Origin: Isoetes taiwanensis
Lineage: Eukaryota; Streptophyta; Lycopodiopsida; Isoetales; Isoetaceae
Assembly: GCA_021234155.1 (NCBI GenBank)
Contig: JAJEKV010000036.1
Location: 2,846,996-2,910,995, forward strand
Reading direction: 5' to 3'
DNA length: 64,000 nt
Shown piece after piece: positions 46,170-57,928 of this stretch. Position numbers and translations under genes: made by a program. How positions within the stretch are numbered: position 1 is the stretch's first letter; every line of letters starts with the position of its first letter. The notes beneath the pieces were generated by a model, which worked only from the letters and a program-made list of their open reading frames with translations, made no database searches and had not been told where the DNA came from.

Positions 46170-47770
46170 GTCCTCAATGCTTTAAAGGAAACAAGGCTCC
46201 CTTAGACAAGTGGAACACCTTAGAGAAGTTGTGCAGATATGTCCTTCCAGAAGGCCACGAGGATGATGAGCGGATGATGAAGATGAGAAGAAGAAGAAAA
46301 CAACAAGAAAAGGCAGAGAATATTTATCAGACCAGTATGATTTCATTCTATGCAATGAAGCTATCTGGAAAAAATGGACAGAGATTTGGGCCCTCTGGAC
46401 GAAAGATACGCTTAAAGATAGCAATGGCGAGTTGCCCACAAGGCCAAACCCAAAGTTTTTTGTCAGGCAATTCATGAAAAGGATATAGGACTTCACGGAC
46501 AAAGAGACGCTAGATCTACAGAGCAAAATACTGGATGGGACTATAGGAAGACAAGGAGCTCAAAACTGCAGGATGCAAGATTATGCGACGGTCCTGAAGA
46601 GACAACGTGCATTGGAAGAGTGCATCACATAATTATGCAATGTTGCTACCAACACATGCCAAGATTTTGAATACTATAAGGTGGAGGCCTTGCTTGATGA
46701 TGATGACATGAAGGAATTAAACCAGTTATGCCAGTCCTACATCAATACCAAGCTTAAGCAGAATATAAAAAAAACACCCCCTTTCCTGAACATACTATGG
46801 TACTTGTGAAGCGCAAGCTTGGATTGGGTGTGGTGCCATTTAAAATGGATGATAGCTCTCCTCCTTACTTGGTAACCTTGGCTCACAAGGGATTCGGTGG
46901 TCTAGAACTAGCGGTTGAGCCTGTGAACTTATTTGCCATGAATATGATCGAAGACCCCACCTTATTCTATGAAAAAGCAGATCTTGGACAATGGTACAAG
47001 ACAGGTACAAGACATGTCTACATATGACCGAGTTGGATACTTTCAGTTTTCTGATCTTCTACATGCCGGGCAATCAGACAACTGCAGTCTCACAATGGGC
47101 AGCAGATATTAATTTCAACAATAGAGTCTTGTATTCCATATATGAGCTGGAACGTGAGTGTAGACTTGGCCTGCCAAATGCACCAAGTTTTGCCAGCATA
47201 ATTTTGGTTTTGGTTTCACGATCAACTGCAGGCTTAGACAAGTGGTGGTCAAGCGAGCATCATTATGTGGATAAGTTCATGGTCTCTTAGCAAAATATGG
47301 AACCCTGGAAGGGTGGCATATTTATGGAGGATGTGCCTTCACTTGATAAAGTCAGCAATGATGGTGTTACAGGTCCAATACACAAGATTCCAATACGGCC
47401 AAGGGTTATCAAGTACTTTATTACAAGCTTGGTCGAGGGAGATCAGATCGTGTACGAGTGGTAGATGAATGGCCTATTCTCCAAAGGGGCTATGCTATAT
47501 GGAATGAAGCCAATATCTGTGGTTGGGAACAGGGACCTGACCATTACATCATACCTGGATCTGCTCATTACCATTTTCAAAATTGAAAGACGGATGGAAA
47601 CGACAAGGATGAAGATGATAAAGATAGAGAAGAGAAAGACAGCCAAGGTGGACCCTCATATATTGAAGGCTTGGACAACTGACAGCAGAACAAATAATAG
47701 AGAATCTTCGGCTAAGGTCAGTAATCTTTTTAAGCTCGAATGTCTCAAGTGTTCAATGTTAAACTTGTGA
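46170..47770 (+). pseudogene. frameshifted coding remnant, family unknown
   Basis: Long coding-like pieces in alternating plus frames: LDKWNTLEKLCRYVLPEGHE (near 46200), KEALLD-type acidic helices near 46690, SPPYLVTLAHKGFGGLELAV (near 46860), ELERECRLGLPNAPSFASII (near 47150), IPIRPRVIKYFITSLVEGDQ (near 47390) and EWPILQRGYAIWNEANICGW (near 47466). Several stops and frameshifts. The pieces seem to form one former protein of more than 450 residues. I recognise no domain. Confidence 0.4.
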
Positions 47771-48049
47771 GTCGAGAAAGCCTCCCCCTCCCTCCCCCCA
47801 CAAAACCCCTCCTCGACATTACTAACTGATGGCCTTTATAATTTCAGGAACATACATCAGTATCACAGTCATAGGGATCTGTGTGCAATTCTGTTGCACA
47901 AGATGACACTGCTTCCAAAAAAAGATAGTCCACAAGAAGACACTGCTACAAAAATAGCTACAAGCTAGGATAAAGGACCTGAAAGAATCAAGATCCCAGC
48001 GCTGGATCTCGATCAAGAAATTTGGTCAGAGCCAAACTCGAACTGGGAT

Positions 48050-48480
48050 CCAGGGGTCCCACAAAACTTGTAATTTTTGATGTCAATGGAGTCCTAGCTG
48101 TAGTGTACCAAGATGGTCATGTCTCTGAGCTCAACACCTCATAGAAGCCATCAAAGAGATAAGACCGTCTATCGTTGGCCCCAAGCAAAAGAAATTACTG
48201 ATTGGTGCCTGGACTAGGGATTCGAAGTGGCCATATGGTCTTGTATGGCGAAGAGAAATGTTGTCAATGCCCTTCGTATATTCGGCCTGCCCGTTTTGAA
48301 GTTCAAGCTTGTTTGGGAATGAAAAGGTCGAGCACGTGAATGACCTTGATCCTGCCATTACGAAAGAAAAGCCTAATGGTGAAAAGGCTAGAAAGAGTTT
48401 ATGAAGCTTACCGGAATTTCAACAAACACAATATTATTATCATAGACGACAATGGCAAAAGATTTTCGACCAGAAGAATA
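48050..48480 (+). pseudogene. FCP1/NIF-like HAD phosphatase remnant
   Basis: KLVIFDVNGVLAVVYQDGHV (from about 48064) matches motif I of the plant FCP1-like HAD group, in which DxD reads DVN. Later come KLLIGAWTRDSKWPYGLVWR, VNDLDPAITKEKP and, in another frame, LERVYEAYRNFNKHNIIIID followed by D, which matches the NTIIIDD motif. At least three frameshifts or stops. Probably the same decayed locus as the preceding coding remnant. Confidence 0.55.
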
Positions 48481-48899
48481 TGAAATGGATAAGTGGTTGT
48501 CTTACAATCTCCTTTCAGTGTTGGTTGAGTCCATGTTTTCTATTCTTGTGCCGAATGTACTAAGGAACTATCTGAAGCACAAAGAGATTGATGTGGAGAG
48601 CAGCGTGATCATAAGGGCTATGGACGTGAAATATTATGGTGATCAAGATCAGTGATTTCTGGGTGGCACCAAGAAAATTGTGAAAAATTGTATTATATTC
48701 TATAATGAAAACACTTGTATATTGTCTTATGAGGGCCTTTCTCGACTCTTATCCAAATGATGAAGCCATTTGTATGTGTATGTGTGATTGGATGTACCAA
48801 ACTATTTTCAGCTTTGCAACTTTTTCTTCATTACTCATGGCTAATGGCACTGTAATTGTTAATTATGACTCTTTTTGGTGGCAGGGAACCTGGCACAGA

Positions 48900-49310
48900 T
48901 CCCCTCAAGCTACACTCTTACCAGGGCTTCGGGATAAGCTTGCTCATGATCGCATTTAGTACAAAACCTCAAGAGATGAGAAGGAGAGAAAGAAGATTTC
49001 ACAGCTCCAGGAACCGCAAAGGATCCTGCAAGCATTGCATGAGATCCATGGAGGTTGGGGAACAAGCATATTCGACCCGACAATTGAAGAAAAGATGCAG
49101 GAGGAGGGTGGAGAAATTGGTTGGACAGGCTAGCGGGTGGCTCGCGATGCACCTCCTCGTGAGGCATTCCATGCTCTTCAGGTTGCCCCCAAAGCTTATA
49201 GAAGGCAACAAAATATCCCACTGGTTTTTCCTCTAAGATGGAACATGTACTACGATGATGTAACTGTAGTGACAGCACGACCGCCATGGTCTATTTGTCC
49301 ATTGTAATAT
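48900..49310 (+). pseudogene. further coding remnant, unknown
   Basis: A plus frame reads EKERKKISQLQEPQRILQAL, GGWGTSIFDPTIEEKMQEEG and, after one stop, LVFPLRWNMYYDDVTVVTAR. Coding-like, not identified. Confidence 0.3.
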
Positions 49311-50630
49311 AGATTGTAACCATTGTAACCATCTCATTTATGAATATTTTTTTTTTTGGGACTATAACTTTGTTTTGAATGTGTAAACAATTTCCTTCTT
49401 TTGGGTTATGTTCTTGTTGTTCTCGACTCGCGATCCGAGAAAACAACGAGAAATTCTTTTCGTGTTTGGACCGATCCTCGCACAGAAAAACTCATTTTTT
49501 GATAGTTATAGAGGCCGAAAACTTTTTGCACGTCCTTTTGGTGTAAGATAACAAGGCTTCAAAAAAAAAAAGGAATCACACGTGGCCCACTTTAATTAAA
49601 TGCGACTTCTACATAACAATCATTATTTCTGCATAGACTATCTATATGTTTTGAACATAAGCGAGGTAACACTTTCTTCTACACTAAAAGGAAGAAACAT
49701 GAAGGGCGGAGACTTTAATGCTAAAACAAGAAGCAACGCAGAATTTAGAGGTAACCACTGCTTTTAGAAGAGGCTAACAAATATAGCTCAATTGCGTCAA
49801 TCTCCAATATACTCTTATTTGCAGCAATTCAGTCTATATATTGCTTGAAAAAAGTATTCCAACACATGGAATAAATTACTAAACGCATATTTCTTATTAG
49901 CCAGAATGACTTTAGCTAAATTTGCTCGATATCAAAACCTTATGTGGTTTAGCTAAACTCTACACATTTTTCCATTCATACTTTCTATCATTTAGCTAAA
50001 CTAACCCAAACATCATCCCAAAAATTTTTATGGTGTAGCCAACAGAAAATATTAAGCCAAATTACTATACTTTTTTTCAATTGTTTCCACTTATTTTAGT
50101 CATTTTCTTTGTGAATACATTCTAACATAATGCTAACTAGCAATGTCTAGGACTCAAATTAATCCATAATGCTAGAAACTAAACTACTAATCATATATTT
50201 CATATAAACTAGAATGATGTTAGCTAAACTAGCACGAAACAATACAAAATTTCACTCTCTTACTTTCTAGTGTTTGGCTAAAGAGCTCCAGGTTTGGTGC
50301 AGTCCCGAAAAAAGTTAAGCTAAAATTATTATTTTTTTCCCAATTTTTTCTATTTACTTTAGCCATTTTTTTTTTAAAATGTGCTATAAAATCGCCAAAT
50401 AGCTAAGTTTAGCCCTTAAATTATTCTATGTTCCAACAACCAAACAGGCATCTAGATGATCAAAAGGTTCTGTTTCCACCAAATCTTTTGTAGTCACCAC
50501 CATGTTATCATGTATGGAATGAGCTTTAGGAATAAATGCAAACTCAGTTAGGTCTACCTTCTCCTGGTGGCTGCCAGTCACAAAGAGGAATCAATTAAAA
50601 ATCTAGAGGCATATCCCATAAGCTTCCCTC
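49311..50630. other. AT-rich repeat-like stretch, no gene
   Basis: Words such as ttagctaaac recur from 49910 to 50400, and the block ends near caaccaaacaggcatc. Probably decayed transposon sequence, with no boundaries seen. Confidence 0.4.
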
Positions 50631-50635
50631 TCCTG

Positions 50636-51095
50636 TTATTTTAGAAATCTCATTATCGATTTCAGCCTGTTTCCTGACCTCCTCATCCCATTTTCTTTTC
50701 CCTTGACCATGTGTTTCTTCGTATCTAGTATATCCATCACTTCTCTTGGGAGTTTTGGACTTTTTGTCATATCCTCTTTTAAACTAGCTAGCGCAAACTC
50801 ACTTTCTTTAGTAGTTATCTCTTCCCACGGAATCCAATCTCTTTCCCAGCTACGTCTCCTAGTTTCATCTTTTGCCTTCTCCTCTTCTAATTTAATATCC
50901 ACTCTAGTTTATCTGGCACAACTCCACCCCTGTCTCAGAAGACTCCGAGACCAATTCTTCTGAGGCCTTTGCAAAACTAGAACCAAGGAAAACTAACTTC
51001 CTTGCAAATGTCGCCCTAAGAATAGGTGAAATGAACGATGCCGGACAACGCTCCTCCTGATTCTCCTCATTTTCAAAGCCAACGGAGGAGCACAA
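50636..51095 (-). pseudogene. charged coding remnant, minus strand
   Basis: Frames 51095-50904 (SSFAKASEELVSESSETGVE) and 50910-50636 (EEKAKDETRRRSWERDWIPW, LKEDMTKSPKLPREVMDILD) adjoin with a frameshift near 50907. No family recognised. A hairpin repeat (51282-51303) lies about 190 bp on its 5' side. Confidence 0.35.
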
Positions 51096-51252
51096 TGATC
51101 GGTTGGATGGCGCCCTAACGTAGTCTCATGGCAATCGATGGCAGAGGAGCCTCTCACTAACTCACATAACATAGCGAAAGTTTTAATCTAAGCCCTTGAA
51201 CGTGGAATGATTTTTTATCTGGGCCCTAAAAATGGTATATTCACTAGCATCA

Positions 51253-51310
51253 AACGTATATTCTATCGACCAACCTCCCAAGGGTTTGCCCTTCGGGCAA
51301 CCCAAAAGGA
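51253..51310. repeat. dispersed hairpin repeat, copy 3 (partial)
   Basis: gggtttgccc-tt-cgggcaaccc at 51282-51303 is a near-perfect 10-bp hairpin. The upstream AT palindrome of copies 1 and 2 is only faintly visible. Confidence 0.6.
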
Positions 51311-52614
51311 CAAAAACGATTACCTATATTAAACAAATAATGAGCACGTCAAAATAAGAAAAAAAAAAAAAAGAAAAAGCGAGGTTGGAGTTTAGGTTGT
51401 AAACATTGTTGCTAGATAAAATAGCCACATCACATAAAAGGTTTGAAGAAATATCTTTGGCAAAACAAAAGGTAGTGATGACTAGGCTAATTGGATTGTG
51501 ACTGGTACCTATAAAAGAAGGTATAAGATTTTTTATGAAAAGCTACATTTGCAGCATGAAAAGGCAACAATGCTTGTATATTAATATTAGATAACTTGGA
51601 GTAGCTCCATCACTTCTTTTATATCTTTGTTCATTCCGTAGCGAAATCATGACCAAGACTAAGCATGAGATGATGGTCTTGACAACAAATGAAAAAGAGT
51701 GGGACTATGGTAATGGAATTTATGTTGAAGACAACACACGTGTTCTGAGAATCTCATGCAAGTAGGACAACAAAAGCATGATCTAGTGATGTATAAGGTC
51801 GCAAGTGTCTTTATATTAAGCTTCTAGTGTGCCACTTCTTTCAACATTTACGTTACTTTAATTTGAAGCTATTAACTAATGCTCAAGTGAGAGATAGCTT
51901 CAAACTAATGCTCAAGTGAGAGATAAGGGAGAAAGATAAATAGATAGATAGTATTTTAACGTCTGCGACAAAAATACATCCCAATATCATTATATATGAA
52001 AAAAAAAAACGTTGTCGGTGGGGTAGATTATCTGATTATGTGCAATGTCTGAAGTTTAGGTTGCTAAAATAGATGGCAAAATCCCTTTGCAATGTATTAG
52101 TCTGTTATAAATTTATAAATAGCACTTGCATGGTCAGAACCCTTTCTGCTAAAGGCGAAAATGTGGCATGGCACCTCCGCTGCGCTGGCGGACCCCAGCA
52201 ATTCTAAAATCCAACTTACTGTAGGAAATGTGCAGGCACGTGCCATCAGTGGCTCAGATGATCGACACGAGCATTGTGTGGACTGTTCCCCACCCCGTTG
52301 TCTGGTGTGTTGCAGCTACTGGCCGGACAGGAATAATCCCGCCAGAACTTGGTCGATCTGCATCGATCCTAATCCAAAATCCTTCCAGGCATTTTTTTTT
52401 ATTCCGGTTAGTGATCTTCTTCTGCTTGAAGCTCATTCCGCACCCCTTTTTTTCCTTGTAATATCAATTCTGCTTTTAGCACTTTTTTTCAAATTCGAGC
52501 TCATGCTAGTCTGTTCCGGTTATTAGCGAGCTGAAATATTCGGCATTTCAATAAGCGAAATTGGAGCATTGCCAAAGAGAGACTTTTGTAACGTAGCTTT
52601 ACTCGGTCGGAGAA
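51311..52614. other. upstream region of the tweety-like gene
   Basis: AT-rich to about 52150, then GC-richer leader-like sequence to the ATG at 52615. A 121-codon frame at 52161-52526 is probably leader or promoter. No TATA box could be fixed. Confidence 0.35.
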
Positions 52615-55468
52615 ATGGCTAGGTTTTTTATGGTCCAAGGATTTGCATTATTTGTTCTTATGCATTTTGGGAGCCTGCTTCCTTCGCAGTCTTCGGAGCT
52701 CACAGTGACAGATGATGCGCATTTTGAACTTGGTAGGTGGTTATATATATCATGATTTCTATTTTGCAAGGACACCTATAGACATAGAACTTTTGAACGA
52801 TGAAGTTGCAGTTTTGAATTTGTAATTCAAATTTCGCCATCAATAGCCAGTGTTCATCCTCTGCAGTTCATTCTTCTTTGCTTTCATCTGAAAGAAAAAG
52901 CTTTTCCCGAAGTCTCAAACAGCTAGGTCAGCTTGCTTCATCCAGTTCCTCTAGCAACACTTCCTTGATTCTAGCAGCGGAGAGGACACAAAGAAGAGAC
53001 CCACTTAATGGTTTTCATATTTACCGGGATGGCTGGGATATCCGTAATCAACATTACTGGGCGGTGCGTATTATGGTGGAAAAGTAGTAACTGATGTTTA
53101 TTTGCATGGTGATATTCATATCGTATTATTTTTTAAGACATTTGACTTTTTGGCAGTCCGTTGGACTTACTGGCATCCCTGGTTTCCTTCTAGCTGCTAT
53201 TTGGTTAGCTTCTGGATTGCTGTTGTTACTCTCCTTTTGTCTTTATTGTTGTTGTTGCCGGCAGAAGCATGTATATGAGCACCATTCTTTATGGGTTCCA
53301 CTTGCGTTTCTTTTGCTGCTTTCTTTCGCAGCATTGTGAGTATATTGAAATAAATATATCTTTGCTTTCTTTGCTCAACACAACAGAACCTAACATGATT
53401 TATTTGATGTGTAGAGCGGGATGTGTATTTGTCTACCTTGGCCAGGGCAAATTTTCTCATGAATTATCAGGGACACTTGATTATGTTGTTCATCAGTCTA
53501 ATGTCACTGTTGAAAATCTAAAAAGTGTAGCTGTCGTATTGCAAGAAGCAACAACCATCAATATCGATCAAATAAGCCTCGCCGATGATGATAAACAGAA
53601 AGTTCTATCATTAAGTAAACAGCTGAATGACTCTTCTGTAAAGCTGGAACAAAAAACTGAGGATAATGCGCAAAAGATAAGAGATGGAATAAAGGGAATG
53701 TAAGCCCCTTCTCTGGCTGATTGTTATTGAATGTGGTAATATTCATATATGTTTTTGTTCCAGACGTTTAGCCATGGTCATCATATCAGGAGTAATGTTT
53801 GGACTTGTCCTCCTGGGGCTTGGTAAGCTTGTATTTATATTCATTAGACCATAGCTAGAAGAAAGATGCTATTTGCAAGTTTAGACCTTCATGCAAAACC
53901 TACACAAACCTCCAGATCTTCATCTGTCGCCAAATCCCTGTATGACTGACCATTTCGAAACTAGATTCACACAAAGCTTCTTTCTTTGTATACAGTGGCT
54001 AACAGTGTCCAATAACCTGCTTAGCGAATTTGTTGCACATTTCTGCTTTGTAATTCAGCAACTACACATGATAGAAAGTTTCCCATCATCAAAAGGAAAA
54101 CAGCAAGTTCTTGTGATCTAGAGACACCTTATTTCATCACTCCAAATATCGATTTTACAGGGTTCTTCTTTTCTAATGCTTGTTTACTGGATGCAGTTTT
54201 GGCGGCTTGTGACATAAAATCTGTGCTCTACATGTAATGTCAACTATCTTCCTTTCTAACGCCATAAGTAGGGTTCATGCTGTTTCCTCATAGAGACTTT
54301 GTCTAATCATTTTTGGATCACTTGGTTTTTGGCAGTTTGGTAGTTATTGGCTGGTTCCTTGTAGCTGGGACGTGGATTTTATGTGGCATCTATATACTGC
54401 TAAACAAGTAAGTTGTAGTCTAGGATTTTAAGTTGAGGCGTTTACGAATTGAATATCTGCCGAAATGAGGGATTGTGGCAAAGGCACTTTTTTTGGCTCA
54501 TTTTAAAACCATTGGTGGCCTTAAGGTATGGTAAGGGCTATGGTGCTGACTGATATAGTCCATTCTGCTGTCTTAAATGATGAAATGGCAAAGATGCATA
54601 TAACGTTCTTGTTGGGTTTCCTGGGGTATCCATTGTTATATTGGCTTAATATAATGATCTACTTAAGTTGATGGATAATAACTGACTCCCAATTATGCAC
54701 TTTCTCAGTGCAATAGGCGACACTTGTGTTGCAATGGAAGAATGGGTTGTTCATCCTAATGCAAGCACGAATCTGGACGATATTTTGCCATGTGCTGATC
54801 AAGCAACCACAAATGAGACGTTATTCCGCAGCAAGGATCTGACTGTCTCAGCAGTGAACATTGTAAACCGAGCATTGTCCGTCATTGCAAATGGGAACTC
54901 TTTAAACTTTAATCAATCTGGGCCTCTAGTTCCCACACTTTGCAGCCCATATGGATCGCCTCCGAACTACGATGAGCAGAGTTGTGCAGCAGGACGGGTG
55001 ACCTTGAATGACGCAGCTGAGGTATATTCTTGGGTTCTTACAGGTTTTACAAACATGGCTGAAAATTATCTCCTTATGCATTTACAGAATTGGAAGAGTT
55101 ACATTTGCCAGACGGGAACTGGCTCTACATGCACTACAACTGGTAGATTGACTCGAGACTTTTATAATCAACTGGTGCAAGCTACAACGATTGCAAAAGG
55201 GTTGTATTTTAATGTTCCGTTCCTCATCCGAGTTGCAAACTGTGAATTTGTCCGTGAAACGTTTCAGACCATCATAGATCATCGATGCCCCCAGCTCAGG
55301 AAGTTCGCACAGTGGCAATGGATTGGCTTGGCTCTGATTTCTGGTGGTTCCATGTTCTCTATATTGTTTTGGATCGTTGTTACTCGGAAGAGGTATCGGG
55401 ATCATCCGCATCATGATGGCAAATATACTCAACCTATTTATCGTGGCAACGCTCAGCCACAATCCTGA
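52615..55468 (+). CDS. plant tweety-like multi-pass membrane protein (8 exons, 568 aa)
   Basis: Intact gene. Exons: 52615-52732, 52867-53063, 53157-53335, 53415-53699, 53764-53822, 54197-54233, 54336-54407 and 54709-55468; all GT-AG, joined 1707 nt with no internal stop. A signal peptide (MARFFMVQGFALFVLMHFGS) is followed by a luminal part with FHIYRDGWDIRNQHYW and membrane segments near GIPGFLLAAIWLASGLLLLL, LWVPLAFLLLLSFAALAGCV, LAMVIISGVMFGLVLLGLVL and ILVVIGWFLVAGTWILCGIY. Then come a large cysteine-containing extracytoplasmic domain with N-glycosylation sequons, a final span (WIGLALISGGSMFSILFWIV) and a short basic tail. This matches the uncharacterised plant plasma-membrane family related to Tweety channels (Arabidopsis At2g12400/At2g25270 type). 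The function is not established. The exon 4 loop (about residues 175-260) is helical and may form coiled coils. Confidence 0.88.
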
Positions 55469-56339
55469 TACTGATGTATCATTCTTGTAGATAAGAATGT
55501 AACCTATAAGTTATTGTGGACCATCTTCCAGCATGGGGGAAAAATTATTGCTCCTCCAATTATTCCTTTTGTTCAAGCAAAGTGTGTGCTTCATTTTGTT
55601 GTTGTAAACGAAATGATATAACTTCTGGCACTTATAATTTTGTACGTCTTTAGTGTTTAAAGTCATACAAGAAATTTTTGTAAAACGATTGCCTTGTTTC
55701 ATATGCCATCTAGAAAATAAGAAAGTACTAGACAACAATTAGACAACCCCGAAGGCTTTGTTATGGTGTAAGCATCCATGACACACTCAATAGAACATAT
55801 GATTGTTTTAAAACTATTACTTTGTTGTATTTTTTGCAATTGTCACCATTATGCTCATAATGCAAGAGACATCGAAGCATTTTCATAGCAAGTCCCCCTT
55901 GCTCGTGGAAATGCTGCAATTTATGTGTCATAAGACGTATCAAGCATGATGCTATATTCAAGAGGAGACAAAGCCAACAGTTCAAAAAATTCATACCAAC
56001 TTCTGCAACTCATATCATTTTTGAACAAAGTTGGTTTTTGGATGGAATTAGACGGAGTTTCTTTTTAGCTTGTCGAGTTGTATTTCTCCCATCCAACGAC
56101 CTCCATTCTACTGGCAACTATAACATGTACATTGAATGTAGACGAACTTCCTCAACCAAAACACAACATTCTAAATTAAGTTCTGAAAGAGTTGGATATA
56201 AAATGAGACCATAACTTTGACACAAGGCTTAAGTAGATTAAAAAGAACAATCTAAAAGACATGCTTCTTGTCACTAACATGCTTCTAACCACTTGAATTG
56301 CTGGAATTATCTCCACTTCTTGAAAAGAAGCCATCTAAG
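55469..56339. other. 3' flank of the tweety-like gene
   Basis: 3' UTR and AT-rich spacer. A short palindrome (attcttgtagataagaat) lies at about 55480-55497, just past the stop. No further gene seen. Confidence 0.4.
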
Positions 56340-57410
56340 TTTTTTTTTCCTTCCTTTTTGAAGGTAAGGTTGCTGCTTTTTATTGATATAAAAGTTACAT
56401 ACAAACAACGTATTGTCTAGTACTATAGACTTCCCTCTACATCTTCTCCGAGTGGATAATACAGGAGTGGAAGCCAATTTCCTAGACTCAAAAGGCCCTC
56501 ATAGCCAAATGGAAGAATTATAACATAACAAGTACAGTAGAAAATAGGTACAAAACTGCACCAAATAGAAGCAGCTCTTCTCCCATGCATCCACTACACT
56601 TGCCTTCAAAAAAACTGGCCCTATGATTAGAAATATAAGCACATGCGTTGTGCTGCAGGCAACCTGAGCTGAAGTGGAGATAAAGCACGGATGAAATACT
56701 TGGCCAAATGTTAACACTCAATGAAGCCCACCCCGAAATCAGCAACTGCATTGTTGCAGAACGCAACGACAAAACTGCCTCTGAATATTAACATCTGTTC
56801 CTAGCCCTTATGCATCTAACCCAACTGGATCTTGTGAAAATCATTGGGCCAAGAATGGAATGGTCCAAGAGTCCTCCCCCTCTGGTACCCCATGGCTTTA
56901 TTAAAACTACTACTAAAATCACCTACAAACAAACAAAGCATCCCTTGGCTGGGACAAAGGAGCACGGGCCAAACTAGTGCCCAACAACAACTTTCAGAAT
57001 AAGAGAAGCCTCCACTCATGTCCAAGAGAAAAGACCAGGCAATTATTGCAATCTCCTATAGATCACAGATTGGTACTGCCCAACGGCCATATTCCAAGCC
57101 ATAAAGCACACCCCGAATATCGTTCATCAGAATAGCCACCCAGGAGGTACAAATCTAAGCTATTTACAACTCGCTTCCTTAATGAGAATGGACTTCAAAC
57201 AAAGGACTATCAAAAGGCCTATAGTGACCTCCTGCTCGCCTCTTCTTATGCATGATACAATACTATAGGGTGTCTTTCCATTTAGAGATGTCCACGTACA
57301 AGCAATGAAGTGCCCTCCTAAGGATATCATGTATGAGTGCTCTCCATAAATGGATAAGACAACCATTAGAGTTTTTTTTGAGGTCAATTAAGGGCCTTGT
57401 AAGAGTATTT
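56340..57410 (-). mobile_element. poly(A) retroposon 3' part (L1-like)
   Basis: Minus-strand 3' end: AATAAA, gcag, then cttaccttcaaaaagg and an A-rich tail (T run near 56341). The terminal motif resembles that at 9690-9760, so both may belong to one L1-like family. Several medium minus-strand frames upstream (for example 57387-57160 and 57025-56816) show no clear RT motif. The 5' limit is a guess. Confidence 0.45.
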
Positions 57411-57419
57411 TGGGGGAGC

Positions 57420-57535
57420 TGTCACGTAGGATCCCGAACCTACCTTTCCCCCTCCATACCTAACTTTCACTCTCCCCTAACCTAACTTCCCCCCTCCAAA
57501 CCTAACCTCATACCTAACTTTGCAATCATTATTTC
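57420..57535. repeat. CT-rich low-complexity stretch
   Basis: Repeats of cctaact, cctaacc and ccccctcc. No other feature. Confidence 0.6.
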
Positions 57536-57640
57536 CTAACGACCACAAAATTTGATGATTACATCTAAGATTTTCCCTTTCCCACCATCGAGCTTCAGCG
57601 CCATCGAGCTTGCCATCGCGCCCAAGCATTGTTTAAATTC

Positions 57641-57721
57641 GAATTATGGCGGATTCTTGCCAGCAAATAGAGCGAAATTTTTCAATTTCGCTCTGTTTGT
57701 TGGCAAGAATCTTCCTAATTC
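57641..57721. other. long near-perfect hairpin (candidate small-RNA precursor)
   Basis: Arms 57641-57681 and 57684-57721: gattcttgccagcaaatag with its extension pairs with the right arm over about 28 bp. The only two changes are G:U and U:G wobbles if transcribed from the plus strand; a bulged base section and six more pairs follow at the base. The loop is very short (2-3 nt). Confidence 0.45.
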
Positions 57722-57928
57722 TAAGCTCCACTCCGGTACTCGGTCTTTTGCAATGTCAATGGCAAAGGTATTTGGTTTTCGAGTTGTCATTGCATTCCTT
57801 TGAGTGTTCTTGTTTCTAATACTTCTGTTTTAGGATCAAACTAATTCCGAGGGTCAATTTAGAGTGCAAGTGCCAAAAGGATGCCTGCCTTACATGAATA
57901 AGTTCACTTGGAAGCAACCAATAGATGA

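Noticed and set aside
52161-52526. 121-codon frame upstream of the tweety-like gene
   Set aside because: It ends before the gene start, has no domain and lies in leader or promoter sequence.
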